Assembly: GCA_023481175.1 (NCBI GenBank)
Contig: JAMCWM010000026.1
Location: forward strand, 62,001 to 126,000
Length of the DNA: 64,000 bases
Direction of reading: 5' to 3'
Origin: Nitrospirota bacterium
GTDB lineage: Bacteria; Nitrospirota; Leptospirillia; Leptospirillales; Leptospirillaceae
Part shown: positions 35,560 through 44,409 of the stretch, piece after piece
Position numbering within the stretch: position 1 is the stretch's first letter
How the letters are laid out: each line of letters starts with the position of its first letter
Translations under genes and position numbers: made by a program
The notes under the pieces: generated by a model
What the model was told of the DNA's origin: nothing
What the model saw: only the letters and a program-made list of their open reading frames with translations
Databases searched by the model: none

Positions 35560-36843
35560 TTGGCTGATCTGATCGCTTTCAAAGGACTGGTGTACGCGGA
35601 CTCCCTCAAGGGTTCCATGGACCAGTTGACCACTCCCCCCTATGACATCATCTCGAAAGAATCCCAGAAGGCCTTCTACGAGAAGCATCCCGACAATGTC
35701 ATCCGGCTCGAGCTTCCGATGGCCCCAGATCCTGAAACGCCTGAAGACAACCGCTATCTGCGGGCGAAGAAGGAACTCGACCGGATGATGCGCTCCGGTG
35801 TGCTCAAAATCGACGACCAGCCCGCCCTGTACCCTTACACGATGACTTTCCGGGATCCTCTGACCGGGACCGAACGCACCATCCGCGGGTTTGTCGGCCG
35901 CATCCGTCTCGAGGAATGGGAAAAGAAGATCGTCTATCCCCACGAGCGGACCCTGCAGGGACCCAAAGAGGACCGGATGGCCCTCTTCAAGGCGACGGCC
36001 TGTTCCTTCAGCCAGATCTACCTTCTCTATCCCGACAGCCGGCGGGAGATCATGGGCCTCCTTGAAAAGAACTCCCGGGAACGGTTCCGTGCCAAGGATG
36101 CCGACGGGGTTCTCCATACGCTGGGAGCCGTCACGGACCGGGAGGTCCTTGATGCCGTCGTGGGCTCCTTTGCGAAGAAGTCCCTGTTCATCGCCGACGG
36201 CCATCACCGCTACGAGACCTACCTTGCCTACCGGAACTATCGGCGTTCCCTCGTCTCCTCCCCGGACCCGAATGCCCCCTACGAATACGTGACGGTCTTC
36301 CTTGCCGCCCTCGAAGACGAGAATCTCTCCGTTCTTCCCACCCATCGTCTTGTCCGGTCGCTCCCCCCGGGGGAGGTCTCCTCCTTCGTGTCGTCCCTGG
36401 CCTCCCGGGGAACCCTCACGCGAATTCCCTCGGCAGAATCCGACCGCTTCCTGAACGAACTGCGCCAATCCTCTCCGAAGGAGACAGTGATCGGTGTGGC
36501 CGTTCGGGATACCAAGGAGTTTCTTCTCGTCAGGCTTTCTGTCGAGCGGGGGGAAGGGGTGAAAGGCCTCGACACCTACTGGCTCCAGGAGGGGATTCTT
36601 TCGCCGATTCTGGGAATCACTCCCGAAAGAATCCGGACGGAAGATCTTCTCCGGTACGACAAATCGGCCCCCTCGGTCATCGAGAAGGTCTTTGGAAGCC
36701 GCGAGTATGCCCTCGGGTTCTTTATCCGGCCTGTGCCGGCCAAGGTCATCGAGGAGGTCTCTCTTCGCGGGGAGCTGATGCCGCAAAAGTCGACCTACTT
36801 TTATCCAAAACCGTTGACCGGAATGGTCATGGCGATCCTGTAG
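35560..36843 (+). CDS. DUF1015 family protein
   Basis: This 427-residue cytoplasmic protein is a full-length DUF1015 member: LIAFKGLVYA, the TTPPYDIIS motif, NVIRLELP, RGFVGRIRLEEW, VYPHERTLQGPKEDRMAL, FIADGHHRYETYLAYR and KSTYFYPKPLTGMVM at the end. The function is unproven; many have been suggested as 'uncharacterised conserved'. The TTG 35560 has GGAGG 6 nt upstream and gives the family N-terminus; the longer frame overlaps ispB. Its 3' end overlaps rluD by 17 bp, convergently. Confidence 0.9.
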   Translation: MADLIAFKGLVYADSLKGSMDQLTTPPYDIISKESQKAFYEKHPDNVIRLELPMAPDPETPEDNRYLRAKKELDRMMRSGVLKIDDQPALYPYTMTFRDPLTGTERTIRGFVGRIRLEEWEKKIVYPHERTLQGPKEDRMALFKATACSFSQIYLLYPDSRREIMGLLEKNSRERFRAKDADGVLHTLGAVTDREVLDAVVGSFAKKSLFIADGHHRYETYLAYRNYRRSLVSSPDPNAPYEYVTVFLAALEDENLSVLPTHRLVRSLPPGEVSSFVSSLASRGTLTRIPSAESDRFLNELRQSSPKETVIGVAVRDTKEFLLVRLSVERGEGVKGLDTYWLQEGILSPILGITPERIRTEDLLRYDKSAPSVIEKVFGSREYALGFFIRPVPAKVIEEVSLRGELMPQKSTYFYPKPLTGMVMAIL

Positions 36844-37780
36844 AGGGTCTTGTCTCCGCCAGGGGGCGCTCGGTCAGCCGGTCGAGGGCTCCCTGCATAT
36901 CCACGGGGATCGGGGAGGTGAAGGACATCGGCTCCCCGGTCACCGGGTGGGTAAAACCGAGTTTTGCCGCATGCAACATGATCCTTGGAAATTCTTTCTC
37001 CGTTCGAACCCCTCTTTTTTTGTAGACCGGATCCCCTGCCAGAGGATACCCCAGGTGGTGAAAATGCACCCGGATCTGGTGCGTCCGTCCCGTAAGCAGC
37101 GTGATGTCCACAAGGGCATATCCTTCGGCATAGGTGGTCATGACACGATACCGTGTGAGGGAGGGTTTTCCGGAATCCGTCACCGCAAATTTTTTCCTGT
37201 CACTGGAAGAGCGGCCGATGGGGGCGTCGATCGTTCCCCTTTTGGTCGGGGGAATGCCGATGACCAGGGCGACATAACTTTTCGAGACCTTTCTGTCCTT
37301 GAACTGGCCCATCAGCGCGTCGAGGACCTCTGGAGTCTTTCCCACAACCATAAGACCCGAGGTGTCCTGGTCGAGCCGGTGGACAAGGCCGGCTCTCGGA
37401 GGGTCTTCCCTGCCTTCCGGATCCCCGTTTTTCGCAAGGTGGCCCAGGAGGCCGTTCAGGAGGGTTCCGGAGCGGTGGCCCGGGGCGGGGTGGACGACGA
37501 GCTGGGGGGGCTTGTTGATGACGAGAAGGACCTCGTCCTCGTAGATGATGTCGAGGTCCATCTCCTCGGGCGCCTCTTCGGAGGGCGCCGGAGGAGGTAT
37601 CCTGACGGTGATGAGGTCCCCCCCCCGAATTTTGTAGGAGGCCGGTTCCTCTCCGCCGTTGACGGTGATCAGGCCCTCGTCAAGGATCTTCTGGATTCTT
37701 GAGCGGGAGAAGGGAAGGCATTTCTGCGCGAGATAATGGTCGAGACGTTTCTTTGATTCACCCGGATCGACCTGGAACAT
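36827..37780 (-). CDS. rluD: 23S rRNA pseudouridine synthase, RluD-type
   Basis: This 317-residue protein has an N-terminal S4 RNA-binding domain (KKRLDHYLAQKC...RIQKILDEGLITVNG) and a pseudouridine synthase domain with the catalytic Asp in AGLVHRLDQDTSGLMVVGKT, plus GRTHQIRVHFHHLGYPLAGDPVY. RluD/RluC-like enzymes modify helix 69 or related sites in 23S rRNA. The start is ATG 37780 with GGAGG 8 nt upstream; the TTG at 37888 would extend it into the TPR gene. Confidence 0.93.
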   Translation of the reverse strand: MFQVDPGESKKRLDHYLAQKCLPFSRSRIQKILDEGLITVNGGEEPASYKIRGGDLITVRIPPPAPSEEAPEEMDLDIIYEDEVLLVINKPPQLVVHPAPGHRSGTLLNGLLGHLAKNGDPEGREDPPRAGLVHRLDQDTSGLMVVGKTPEVLDALMGQFKDRKVSKSYVALVIGIPPTKRGTIDAPIGRSSSDRKKFAVTDSGKPSLTRYRVMTTYAEGYALVDITLLTGRTHQIRVHFHHLGYPLAGDPVYKKRGVRTEKEFPRIMLHAAKLGFTHPVTGEPMSFTSPIPVDMQGALDRLTERPLAETRPSTGSP

Positions 37781-37856
37781 GCGGCAGGCCTCCGGAGGGT
37801 CGGAAGGTCTCTCCCCGGCAAGAATCCCGTTTTTAACGGCCTTCTGACGGATGAGG

Positions 37857-38762
37857 TCAATGCCGACTGACGGATCGATCCTTTTCAACCTTCTCCCGGG
37901 CCTTTTCCAGGAAGGATTTGATCGTGGAATTGCCCGGATCCTGCTTCTGGGCGATTTTCCATTCGCTGATGGCGCGTTCGTAATCTTCCTGATCCATGTA
38001 GATCGTTCCCAGGTCGATCCGGGCCTGAAGGTTCATGGGATTCATGTCCAGGGCTTCTTCAAGGACGCTGATCGCTCCGTCCCTGTCTCCGACCATGTTT
38101 AACGTCCATCCAAGTTCCCGCATCGTTTCGTCGCTGGGTTCGATCTCGATCGCCTCTTCGAGTTCCATGATGGCCTCGTCCCATTTCCCCTGCTCCGAGT
38201 AGAGAAGGCCCAGAAGCTGGTGGACCCGGGGGTGAAGGGGGTCGATGTCGGTCAGCTGGAGAAAGTACCGTTCCGCTTCCTCGAACCTGGCGTGCTCGAA
38301 ATAGATTTTGCCGATTGTCTCATAGGCGTCGGTGTTGAGGGGATCCTCCTGGATCAGGTCATTCAGGAGGAGGACCGCCCGCTTCGGATCGGCCTTTCCA
38401 TGGGCCGCAAAGGCCAGGTGGAGAAGAATGTCCCGCTTCTCGATGATGTTCTGGCATCCTTCCAACAGGGACGTTCCGAGAATCTCCGCCTCTTCGAATT
38501 TCTTGAAGTAGATCAGGAGATGGAGGGCGTAAATTCCGAGTTTTCGGTCGGCGGGAAAGGTTCTTCGCCAAACCGTGACCCGTCTGAGGGCCTCGTCGAA
38601 TCGTCCTCCCTGGATCAGGGCATCGATCATGAGATAGCGGAAAGGAAGGATCTCCGGTTCCTCTCCGATCGCAGTCTCCGACAGATGAAAGGCCTTGAGC
38701 CATTCGCTGTTCTCGAGAGCCAACTGAATGCGGGTGATGCGGCTTTTTTGCGTGGGTTCCAT
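37857..38762 (-). CDS. TPR repeat protein
   Basis: This 301-residue protein is mostly tetratricopeptide repeats, clearest from about residue 130 on (DPLNTDAYETIGKIYFEHARFEEAERYFLQL, DPLHPRVHQLLGLLYSEQGKWDEAIMELEEAI, LGTIYMDQEDYERAISEWKIAQKQDPGN). It is probably cytoplasmic (no signal peptide), and serves as a protein-binding scaffold. It lies between lspA and rluD on the same strand, 46 and 76 bp apart. Function cannot be told further. Confidence 0.85.
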   Translation of the reverse strand: MEPTQKSRITRIQLALENSEWLKAFHLSETAIGEEPEILPFRYLMIDALIQGGRFDEALRRVTVWRRTFPADRKLGIYALHLLIYFKKFEEAEILGTSLLEGCQNIIEKRDILLHLAFAAHGKADPKRAVLLLNDLIQEDPLNTDAYETIGKIYFEHARFEEAERYFLQLTDIDPLHPRVHQLLGLLYSEQGKWDEAIMELEEAIEIEPSDETMRELGWTLNMVGDRDGAISVLEEALDMNPMNLQARIDLGTIYMDQEDYERAISEWKIAQKQDPGNSTIKSFLEKAREKVEKDRSVSRH

Positions 38763-38808
38763 GCCGATCTCCTCCTAAGCTCTGGTCTTGACGGTTGGAT
38801 TGGCAAGT

Positions 38809-39312
38809 TCAATGTTCACATGTCGCCCTTTTCTGCTTTCGCTCCTCCCCCCATTGGAGGAAGAGCAGAAGACCGACCCCCACCACGATCCCGGAGTCGG
38901 CGATATTGAAGGTGTACCAATGATAGCCCCGGATATAGAAATCGAGAAAGTCGATGACGCGTCCGTGGAGAACCCTGTCCAGCAGGTTGCCTGTCGCCCC
39001 ACCGAGGATGAGGGCCAGGGGATAGAACTCGGGTGAGTTTGTCGCCTTCTTTTTATTGCTGTAGTAAAGGATCGCGACCATGGCCAGCAATGTAAAAAGA
39101 ATGAAGACTCCCTGACGGGAGACGTGATCTCCCTGGGAAAAGAGACCGAACACGATTCCTGTGTTCCGGACGGAGACGATTCTGAAAAAATGTGGAATGA
39201 CCTCAGATTCTGTTCCTAGCGGAAGCTTCGAAAGGACAAGATATTTGGTCGCTTGATCGAGGGCAAAGAGACCCGCTCCGGCGAACCCGTAAAGAAGCCA
39301 CGAATTTTTGAT
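38809..39312 (-). CDS. lspA: Lipoprotein signal peptidase (signal peptidase II), with apparent ATC start codon
   Basis: LspA removes signal peptides from prolipoproteins. The open frame gives four membrane segments and family motifs: KNSWLLYGFAGAGLF, LDQATKYLVL, VSVRNTGIVFG, LALILGGATGNLLDRVLHGRVIDFLDF with catalytic Asp, and YTFNIADSGIVVG with the second Asp. The first canonical start in frame is GTG 39153, which would lose the first membrane segment and both N-terminal motifs. Further upstream no ATG, GTG or TTG exists in this frame. The sequence ATC (39312-39310) aligns with the family start (M-K-N-S-W-L-L), preceded by AAGGGG with a 7-nt spacer. I annotate the ATC start (167 residues). 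Confidence 0.88.
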   Translation of the reverse strand: MKNSWLLYGFAGAGLFALDQATKYLVLSKLPLGTESEVIPHFFRIVSVRNTGIVFGLFSQGDHVSRQGVFILFTLLAMVAILYYSNKKKATNSPEFYPLALILGGATGNLLDRVLHGRVIDFLDFYIRGYHWYTFNIADSGIVVGVGLLLFLQWGEERKQKRATCEH

Positions 39313-39375
39313 GAGCCATCCCCTTTTAAATGAATCAAGGTGTCTTGAGAGGCACTCCGGCCATCTTGTCAGAAC

Positions 39376-39386
39376 ATTATATCATA
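39376..39386 (-). promoter_or_regulatory. Extended -10 promoter of lspA
   Basis: On the minus strand TATGATATAAT provides TG-A-TATAAT, a perfect extended -10 with no clear -35. The start point would be near 39369, giving a leader of about 57 nt before the proposed ATC. It sits in the gap after the ileS stop, so lspA can be transcribed separately from ileS. The same TATGNTATAAT form is found at hflX. Confidence 0.6.
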
Positions 39387-39410
39387 AATCGGAGAAGGAG
39401 AGTGTCGTCT

Positions 39411-42266
39411 TCAGACCGGGGACTGCAGACTTTTGTGGCACCGGTCGCAGACCGGGTTTCCTTCCGGGTTTTTTCCTGTCGTGGTCTTTCTGAGCCAGCA
39501 CCGTTCGCATTTTATTCCGGGTGCCGGGTGAAGGACGAGGATCGTTCCCGGTTCCGGTCCTTCGGCGGTGGCCAGGACGGCCGCAGGGTCTTCCATGGAT
39601 CCCGCGTCCTTCCAGGAAAATTTCGAGACGATAAAAAATGTTTCGAAAAAGTCGTCGGGCCAGTTTCCGGGGTTGTAGCGGCTCCGGTCTCCCGTCATCC
39701 GGAGGTGGATCTCCAGGGTGCTTCCGATCCGCTTTTCCTTCTTCAGATCGTCGGTCATCCGCCCAAAAACGGTTCTCAAGCCGAGCAGCCTTTCGATTTG
39801 TGACTCCAGCTCCGGATCTATTCTCGACGGGTCTCTTTCCGGGAAAGGGGCCATGAGTATGGCCATCGAGGCGTCGAGGATCTTGTCCGGCGATTTCCCG
39901 GAGGCGTGGAGGAGAATTTCCGTCGTGGTGAAGGGAAGAACGGGGTGGAGAACGGAGGCCAGTTCCTCCAGGATCCGGGCCATGGTGGCCTGGGTTTGGC
40001 GTCGCGTTTCCCCATCCGCCCTGTCCGCATACAGCCTGTCCTTGACCATGTCGAAGTAATGGGCCGACAGGGAAAGGGAACAGAAGTGGTTCAGGCTCTG
40101 GATGATCTGGGCAAACTTCCGCTGGTCGTAGGCTTCGAGGATCGAGGCCTTCGTGCCCTCCCAGACGGAGAGGATCCATCGGTCGAGAATGTCGCGGGAA
40201 GGGGCATGGGTCCTTCCTCCCGGATAGTCGTAAAGGTTGCTCAGCATGTAACGGAATGTGTTCCGGATTTTTCGGTATCCGTCCACCAGGTTGTTCATGA
40301 TTTCCATTGACAGCCGGGTGTCTTCCTGGTAATCGGAGGCGGCCACCCACAGCCTCAGGACATCGGCTCCATATTTCTCGATGATCTCGGAGGGGGCGAT
40401 GACGTTGCCCAGGGTCTTGGCCATTTTCTTTCCTTGCCCGTCGACGACGAATCCATGGGTCAGGACCGATCGGTAAGGCGGTCTTCCCTCGAGGGCCATG
40501 GAGGTGAGAAGGGAGGAGTGGAACCATCCCCTGTGCTGGTCCGAACCCTCGAGGTAGAGGTCGGCGGGCCAGGCAAGGTCCGGGCGCTTTTTGAGGACGG
40601 CTTCATGGCTGATTCCCGAATCGAACCAGACATCGAGAATATCCTCTTCGAGCGTGAGATCCTTGCTCTTGCAGGCGGGACACGCGAGGTTTTGCAGGAG
40701 CCGCTCCTTGACCTCCGGGTCGAACCAGAAATCCACACCCTCCCGTTCGGTCCGGTCTGCGATCGTGTTGATGAAATCGCTGTCGAGTGTGCTCTTCCCG
40801 CACTGGTTGCAGGAATAGGCCGGGATGGGGACGCCCCAGGAACGTTGGCGGGAGAGGCACCAGTCCGGACGCGTTTCGATCATGCCCCGAATCCGGTTTT
40901 CTCCCTTTTCCGGAATCCACTGGACCTCTCCGATGGACGCGAGGGTCCGTTCCCGGAGCTCTTTCGCCTCCAGAGAGAGAAACCATTGGGAGGTGGCCCG
41001 GTAATAGACCGGGTTTTTGCACCGCCAGCAATGGGGATAGGAATGTTCCAGGATCTCCTGGTGGAGAAGGGCTCGCGTCCTTTCCAGGAGGATGATCACC
41101 TGGGGGCCGGCTTCCAGGATCCTGAGCCCTGCCCATGACGGATCGATAGAGGCGATAGAGGCGCCGTAACGCCCTTTTCCGTTGACTGGTGTTTCGCTCG
41201 ACAGCCCCTCGGTCCGGCCGACTTCAAAATCTTCCTCTCCATGGCCGGGTGCGATATGGACCAGACCCGTTCCCTGGTCCGTCTGGACAAAGGATCCGGC
41301 CACCAGGGGCACGATCTTTCCAGGAATGAAGGGATGGCGAAGAGAGGGTTTTTCCTTGAGGAGATCGGCCCCGGTCCGGGTTCCGATCCTCCTGGAGGCC
41401 TTCAGGACCTCCTTCCAGGGGGAATTTCCCTCCTGGGCGAGACGGTCAGCGATGGCTTCGGCCAGGACGAGCACCGCCCCTTTTTCAAGGTTCAGGGTGT
41501 CGTGGGTGAGTTCAAAAAGGGAGTATCGGACCTCGGGATTCACGGCAACCGCCTGGTTGGCCGGAAGCGTCCACGGCGTCGTCGTCCATATGGGGTAATA
41601 CGTTTTTCTTCCCGTCGCCTCTCCTTCGAAGAGTACGGTGACTGACTGGGAGCGGTGAGGGGCGTACTCTACCTCGGCGTCTGCCAGTGCCGTTTCGCAG
41701 GTTCCGCACCAGAGAACGGGTTTTTCGCCCTTGTAGATGCGTCCCTGGTCGTTCATTCGCCCGAGAGCCCTCAATATTTCCGCCTCATAGGAATAATCCA
41801 TCGTGAGGTAGGGGTTCTGGAAATCCCCGAGGATGCCCATCCTGATGAATTCCTTTTTCTGGATATCCGAATAGAGGGTGGCGGACTCCCGACATTTCTT
41901 CCGTATCTCGAGAGCTGAGAGGTCCGACCTTTTCTTCCCCATATCCTTGAGGACCTTGTGTTCGATGGGGAGGCCGTGGCAATCCCATCCCGGGACGTAG
42001 GATATGGCACGCCCCTTCTTGAGGGAGACCCTGTTGATGATGTCCTTCAGGATCTTGTTCATGGCGTGGCCCATGTGGAGGTGGCCGTTTGCATAGGGCG
42101 GTCCGTCGTGCAGTACGAATAGAGGGCGTCCTTCCGAGGCAGTTTTCATCTTTTCGTAAAGGTCTTCCCTGTCCCACACGGCGAGGTATCCCTGTTCCTT
42201 GGCCGGGAGGTCCGCCTTCATTGGAAAGTCTGTCTTGGGCAGGTTCAGGGTGTTCTTGAAATCCAC
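39411..42266 (-). CDS. ileS: Isoleucyl-tRNA synthetase
   Basis: This 951-residue class Ia synthetase charges tRNA-Ile. It has the HIGH element PPYANGHLHMGHAMNK, the editing domain (TTTPWTLPANQAVAV, HIAPGHGEEDFEVG), the tRNA-binding WCLSRQRSWGVPIP, and a C-terminal zinc finger CERCWLRK...CDRCH. The KMSKS loop reads KMAKTLGN, with both serines replaced. The start is GTG 42266, with AGGA 6 nt upstream; a longer form from GTG 42344 would meet the tRNA-Val gene. lspA follows 98 bp downstream. Confidence 0.97.
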   Translation of the reverse strand: MDFKNTLNLPKTDFPMKADLPAKEQGYLAVWDREDLYEKMKTASEGRPLFVLHDGPPYANGHLHMGHAMNKILKDIINRVSLKKGRAISYVPGWDCHGLPIEHKVLKDMGKKRSDLSALEIRKKCRESATLYSDIQKKEFIRMGILGDFQNPYLTMDYSYEAEILRALGRMNDQGRIYKGEKPVLWCGTCETALADAEVEYAPHRSQSVTVLFEGEATGRKTYYPIWTTTPWTLPANQAVAVNPEVRYSLFELTHDTLNLEKGAVLVLAEAIADRLAQEGNSPWKEVLKASRRIGTRTGADLLKEKPSLRHPFIPGKIVPLVAGSFVQTDQGTGLVHIAPGHGEEDFEVGRTEGLSSETPVNGKGRYGASIASIDPSWAGLRILEAGPQVIILLERTRALLHQEILEHSYPHCWRCKNPVYYRATSQWFLSLEAKELRERTLASIGEVQWIPEKGENRIRGMIETRPDWCLSRQRSWGVPIPAYSCNQCGKSTLDSDFINTIADRTEREGVDFWFDPEVKERLLQNLACPACKSKDLTLEEDILDVWFDSGISHEAVLKKRPDLAWPADLYLEGSDQHRGWFHSSLLTSMALEGRPPYRSVLTHGFVVDGQGKKMAKTLGNVIAPSEIIEKYGADVLRLWVAASDYQEDTRLSMEIMNNLVDGYRKIRNTFRYMLSNLYDYPGGRTHAPSRDILDRWILSVWEGTKASILEAYDQRKFAQIIQSLNHFCSLSLSAHYFDMVKDRLYADRADGETRRQTQATMARILEELASVLHPVLPFTTTEILLHASGKSPDKILDASMAILMAPFPERDPSRIDPELESQIERLLGLRTVFGRMTDDLKKEKRIGSTLEIHLRMTGDRSRYNPGNWPDDFFETFFIVSKFSWKDAGSMEDPAAVLATAEGPEPGTILVLHPAPGIKCERCWLRKTTTGKNPEGNPVCDRCHKSLQSPV

Positions 42267-42302
42267 AACGACTCCTTGTTCGACAGGAAAATTTCGACTC
42301 TC

Positions 42303-42331
42303 TTGATATACGCCCCGGATTTCTCTAGAAT
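42303..42331 (+). promoter_or_regulatory. Promoter of tRNA-Val
   Basis: TTGATA (42303-42308) and TAGAAT (42326-42331) are 17 bp apart, 15 bp ahead of the tRNA gene. It lies in the short gap between the divergent ileS and tRNA-Val genes. Confidence 0.75.
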
Positions 42332-42346
42332 CAGGACTTCTCACGG

Positions 42347-42421
42347 GGGCGATTAGCTCAGCGGTAGAGCACTGCCTTCACACGGCAGGGGTCACAGGTT
42401 CGAAACCTGTATCGCCCACCA
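42347..42421 (+). tRNA. tRNA-Val (CAC anticodon)
   Basis: A 75-nt cloverleaf: acceptor GGGCGAT/ATCGCCC, D arm GCTC...GAGC, anticodon stem CTGCC/GGCAG with loop TTCACAC (anticodon CAC), T arm ACAGG-TTCGAAA-CCTGT, and encoded ACCA end. It is transcribed divergently from ileS. Confidence 0.96.
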
Positions 42422-42493
42422 TCCACACTCAATGATCTCTCCGGATTCTTTCGATTCTGCCATGATAGCACAAAATGACCGTGTCCATGGTTT

Positions 42494-43288
42494 TCAGGAG
42501 AGCGAGACCCGGTAGACCTCGCTCCATGCCAGCGGATACCGGCCCTTGTCCCGGAATTCCCCCAGCCTTTTTGCCGACGATCCCGGATTCTCCAGCCGGA
42601 TTTCCTCGATAATTCTCTCCCCAACGGACTTCCGGGACGATCTCGACAGAAAAACCTTAAGTCCCGTCCCCTGTTGTTGGGCCCACCAGAGGCTGTCCCG
42701 GAAATACCGGTGAGAGGCCAGCCCCCCCCAAAGGGCAAGGTCGCGTCCTGTCTCCCCCGTCAGGATTTCAATCGGCTTCTGCATGGCCATGGTCAGGATT
42801 TCTTCCAGCGCCATGACGTCGTCTTCCGCTCGGTGCGCATTTTTGTGGACGACGCGAAGGGCTGTTGCAAGGTTTCTGAGCTTGTGGCTTTTCTGTTCCG
42901 GCAGAAGGGTTTTGAGGACAGGGACGGTGTCGATTCCGGGATTTCCGAGAGGGGGGCGCTCGAGGCGCATGATTTCCCTGTTCATCATTCCCATATCGAA
43001 TGAGAGATTATGGGCCACGATCGTCTTTCCATCAAAGACTTCCTTTCTCTCTTTCCAGAATACGGAAAATGTGGGCGCCGTCTGGACCATGGCGTCGTCG
43101 ATCCCATGAATGGCCGTATAGAGAGGGGGAATCGGTTCCTGCGGATTGATCAGGGTCGTATGTCGTTCTTTGTGTCCCTTCTCGGTCCAGATGGAGAGAC
43201 TGATCTCGACGATTCGGGCGTTGGGTTGCATCAGGAGGCCGGTCGTTTCCACGTCCAGGAAGAGGAGATCCTGGAATGACTCGTTCAT
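42494..43288 (-). CDS. DEDD-type 3'-5' exonuclease (DnaQ-like)
   Basis: This 264-residue protein has the exonuclease domain of the DnaQ/RNase T superfamily: ExoI FLDVETTGL, ExoII HNLSFDMGMMNRE, and ExoIII HRAEDDVMALEEI, so all metal-binding acids are present. The C-terminal 80 residues are not recognised. Enzymes of this type proofread or process DNA or RNA; with a polymerase subunit elsewhere it could be a stand-alone epsilon-like factor. The start ATG 43288 has AAGGA 5 nt upstream; ATG 43303 lacks a Shine-Dalgarno. Followed, on the opposite side, by tRNA-Val. Confidence 0.85.
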   Translation of the reverse strand: MNESFQDLLFLDVETTGLLMQPNARIVEISLSIWTEKGHKERHTTLINPQEPIPPLYTAIHGIDDAMVQTAPTFSVFWKERKEVFDGKTIVAHNLSFDMGMMNREIMRLERPPLGNPGIDTVPVLKTLLPEQKSHKLRNLATALRVVHKNAHRAEDDVMALEEILTMAMQKPIEILTGETGRDLALWGGLASHRYFRDSLWWAQQQGTGLKVFLSRSSRKSVGERIIEEIRLENPGSSAKRLGEFRDKGRYPLAWSEVYRVSLS

Positions 43289-43314
43289 GGGAGTCCTTAC
43301 CATAGAGGGAGATG

Positions 43315-44409
43315 TCAGATCAGAAGTCCCGATCCCACCAGAATCCGCGAGCGGTCGTAAAAGGCGGCGACCTGACCGGGGACGATTCCGTCGTGGGGGA
43401 TTTCCAGTTGGAAGGCCAGCGGGTCTTCGGGATGAGGGCGACAGGGGACGGGCGGCATGGTCGAACGGAATCGAACAAAGAAGGAAGACGGAAATTCCGG
43501 GAGAGTGTCTTTCACTATGCCCAAAGGGTGAGAGATGGCGAATCGGCCGGACAGGAGGTCCTCCCTCCGGCCCATGAGGACCTCCTTTTTCAGGGGATCG
43601 ACGGAAAGAACATAGAGGCGTTCTCCTCCGGCGATTCCGTGGCCCCTTCTCTGGCCGCGCGTCAGGCCGACTCCTGTCCGGAGCGATCCCAGGGATTCCC
43701 CTTCACTTGTCAGGGCCTTCCATTCTCCTGGCTCGTCTTTTCTCTCCGGTCCCCGGAGAAAGTCGGCGATCCGTTTTTCCGAGACGAAACAGGCCTCCTG
43801 ATTCTCGAGCATTCCCGATACCGGAAAACCCGCTTCCTCGGCCATGGTCCGGACCTCCGTCTTTGTTCGTTCTCCCAGGGGAAGGAGAAAGTTTTCAGGG
43901 GTGATCCCTCCCGTCCGGGCGAGGAAGTAGGACTGGTCCTTGGCGATATCCCGACTCATCCTGAGGCCCCAGCGCCTGAAATCCTCGGAAAAGGCCCAGG
44001 AGGCGTAGTGGCCCGTGGCGATGGTGGGGATTCCTTTTTTTTCGGCGATTCGAAGAAGAGTTCGGATTTTGATTTCGGCATTGCAGGTGGTGCAAGGGTT
44101 GGGCGTCGTGCCGGCGGCATACCCCGAGCGGAAGGGGACAACGACCCTTTCCTGGAATTCTTCTGCCGATTCATGGATCTCGAGGGGAATCCCGAGAATC
44201 CGTTCGCAAAGGTATTCCACCATCGGGACGTGACAACAGGTGCGTTCCGTCCAGGGTCGTGTCCGGTCCTCCTCCTCTTCCCAGAGTCGAAGAACCACTC
44301 CCTGGACGTCGTAGCCCTCCTTCTTGAGAAGCCAAGCCGAAACGGCCGAGTCGACGCCGCCGCTCAGCCCGACCAGAACACGGCCTTTATTCGGGGGCTT
44401 TTTTGTCAC
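43315..44409 (-). CDS. mnmA: tRNA-specific 2-thiouridylase MnmA
   Basis: MnmA thiolates U34 of tRNA-Lys, Glu and Gln together with the MnmE/MnmG modification encoded nearby. The 364-residue protein has the PP-loop VGLSGGVDSAVSA, the first catalytic Cys in TTPNPCTTCN, the second in NQEACFVSE, ATGHYA, RDIAKDQSYFL and the C-terminal RGQRRGHGIAGGERLYVL. I start at GTG 44409 with AAGGG 5 nt upstream; an ATG at 44451 gives a longer form reaching deep into the bactofilin gene. It overlaps bactofilin by 23 bp. Confidence 0.93.
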   Translation of the reverse strand: MTKKPPNKGRVLVGLSGGVDSAVSAWLLKKEGYDVQGVVLRLWEEEEDRTRPWTERTCCHVPMVEYLCERILGIPLEIHESAEEFQERVVVPFRSGYAAGTTPNPCTTCNAEIKIRTLLRIAEKKGIPTIATGHYASWAFSEDFRRWGLRMSRDIAKDQSYFLARTGGITPENFLLPLGERTKTEVRTMAEEAGFPVSGMLENQEACFVSEKRIADFLRGPERKDEPGEWKALTSEGESLGSLRTGVGLTRGQRRGHGIAGGERLYVLSVDPLKKEVLMGRREDLLSGRFAISHPLGIVKDTLPEFPSSFFVRFRSTMPPVPCRPHPEDPLAFQLEIPHDGIVPGQVAAFYDRSRILVGSGLLI

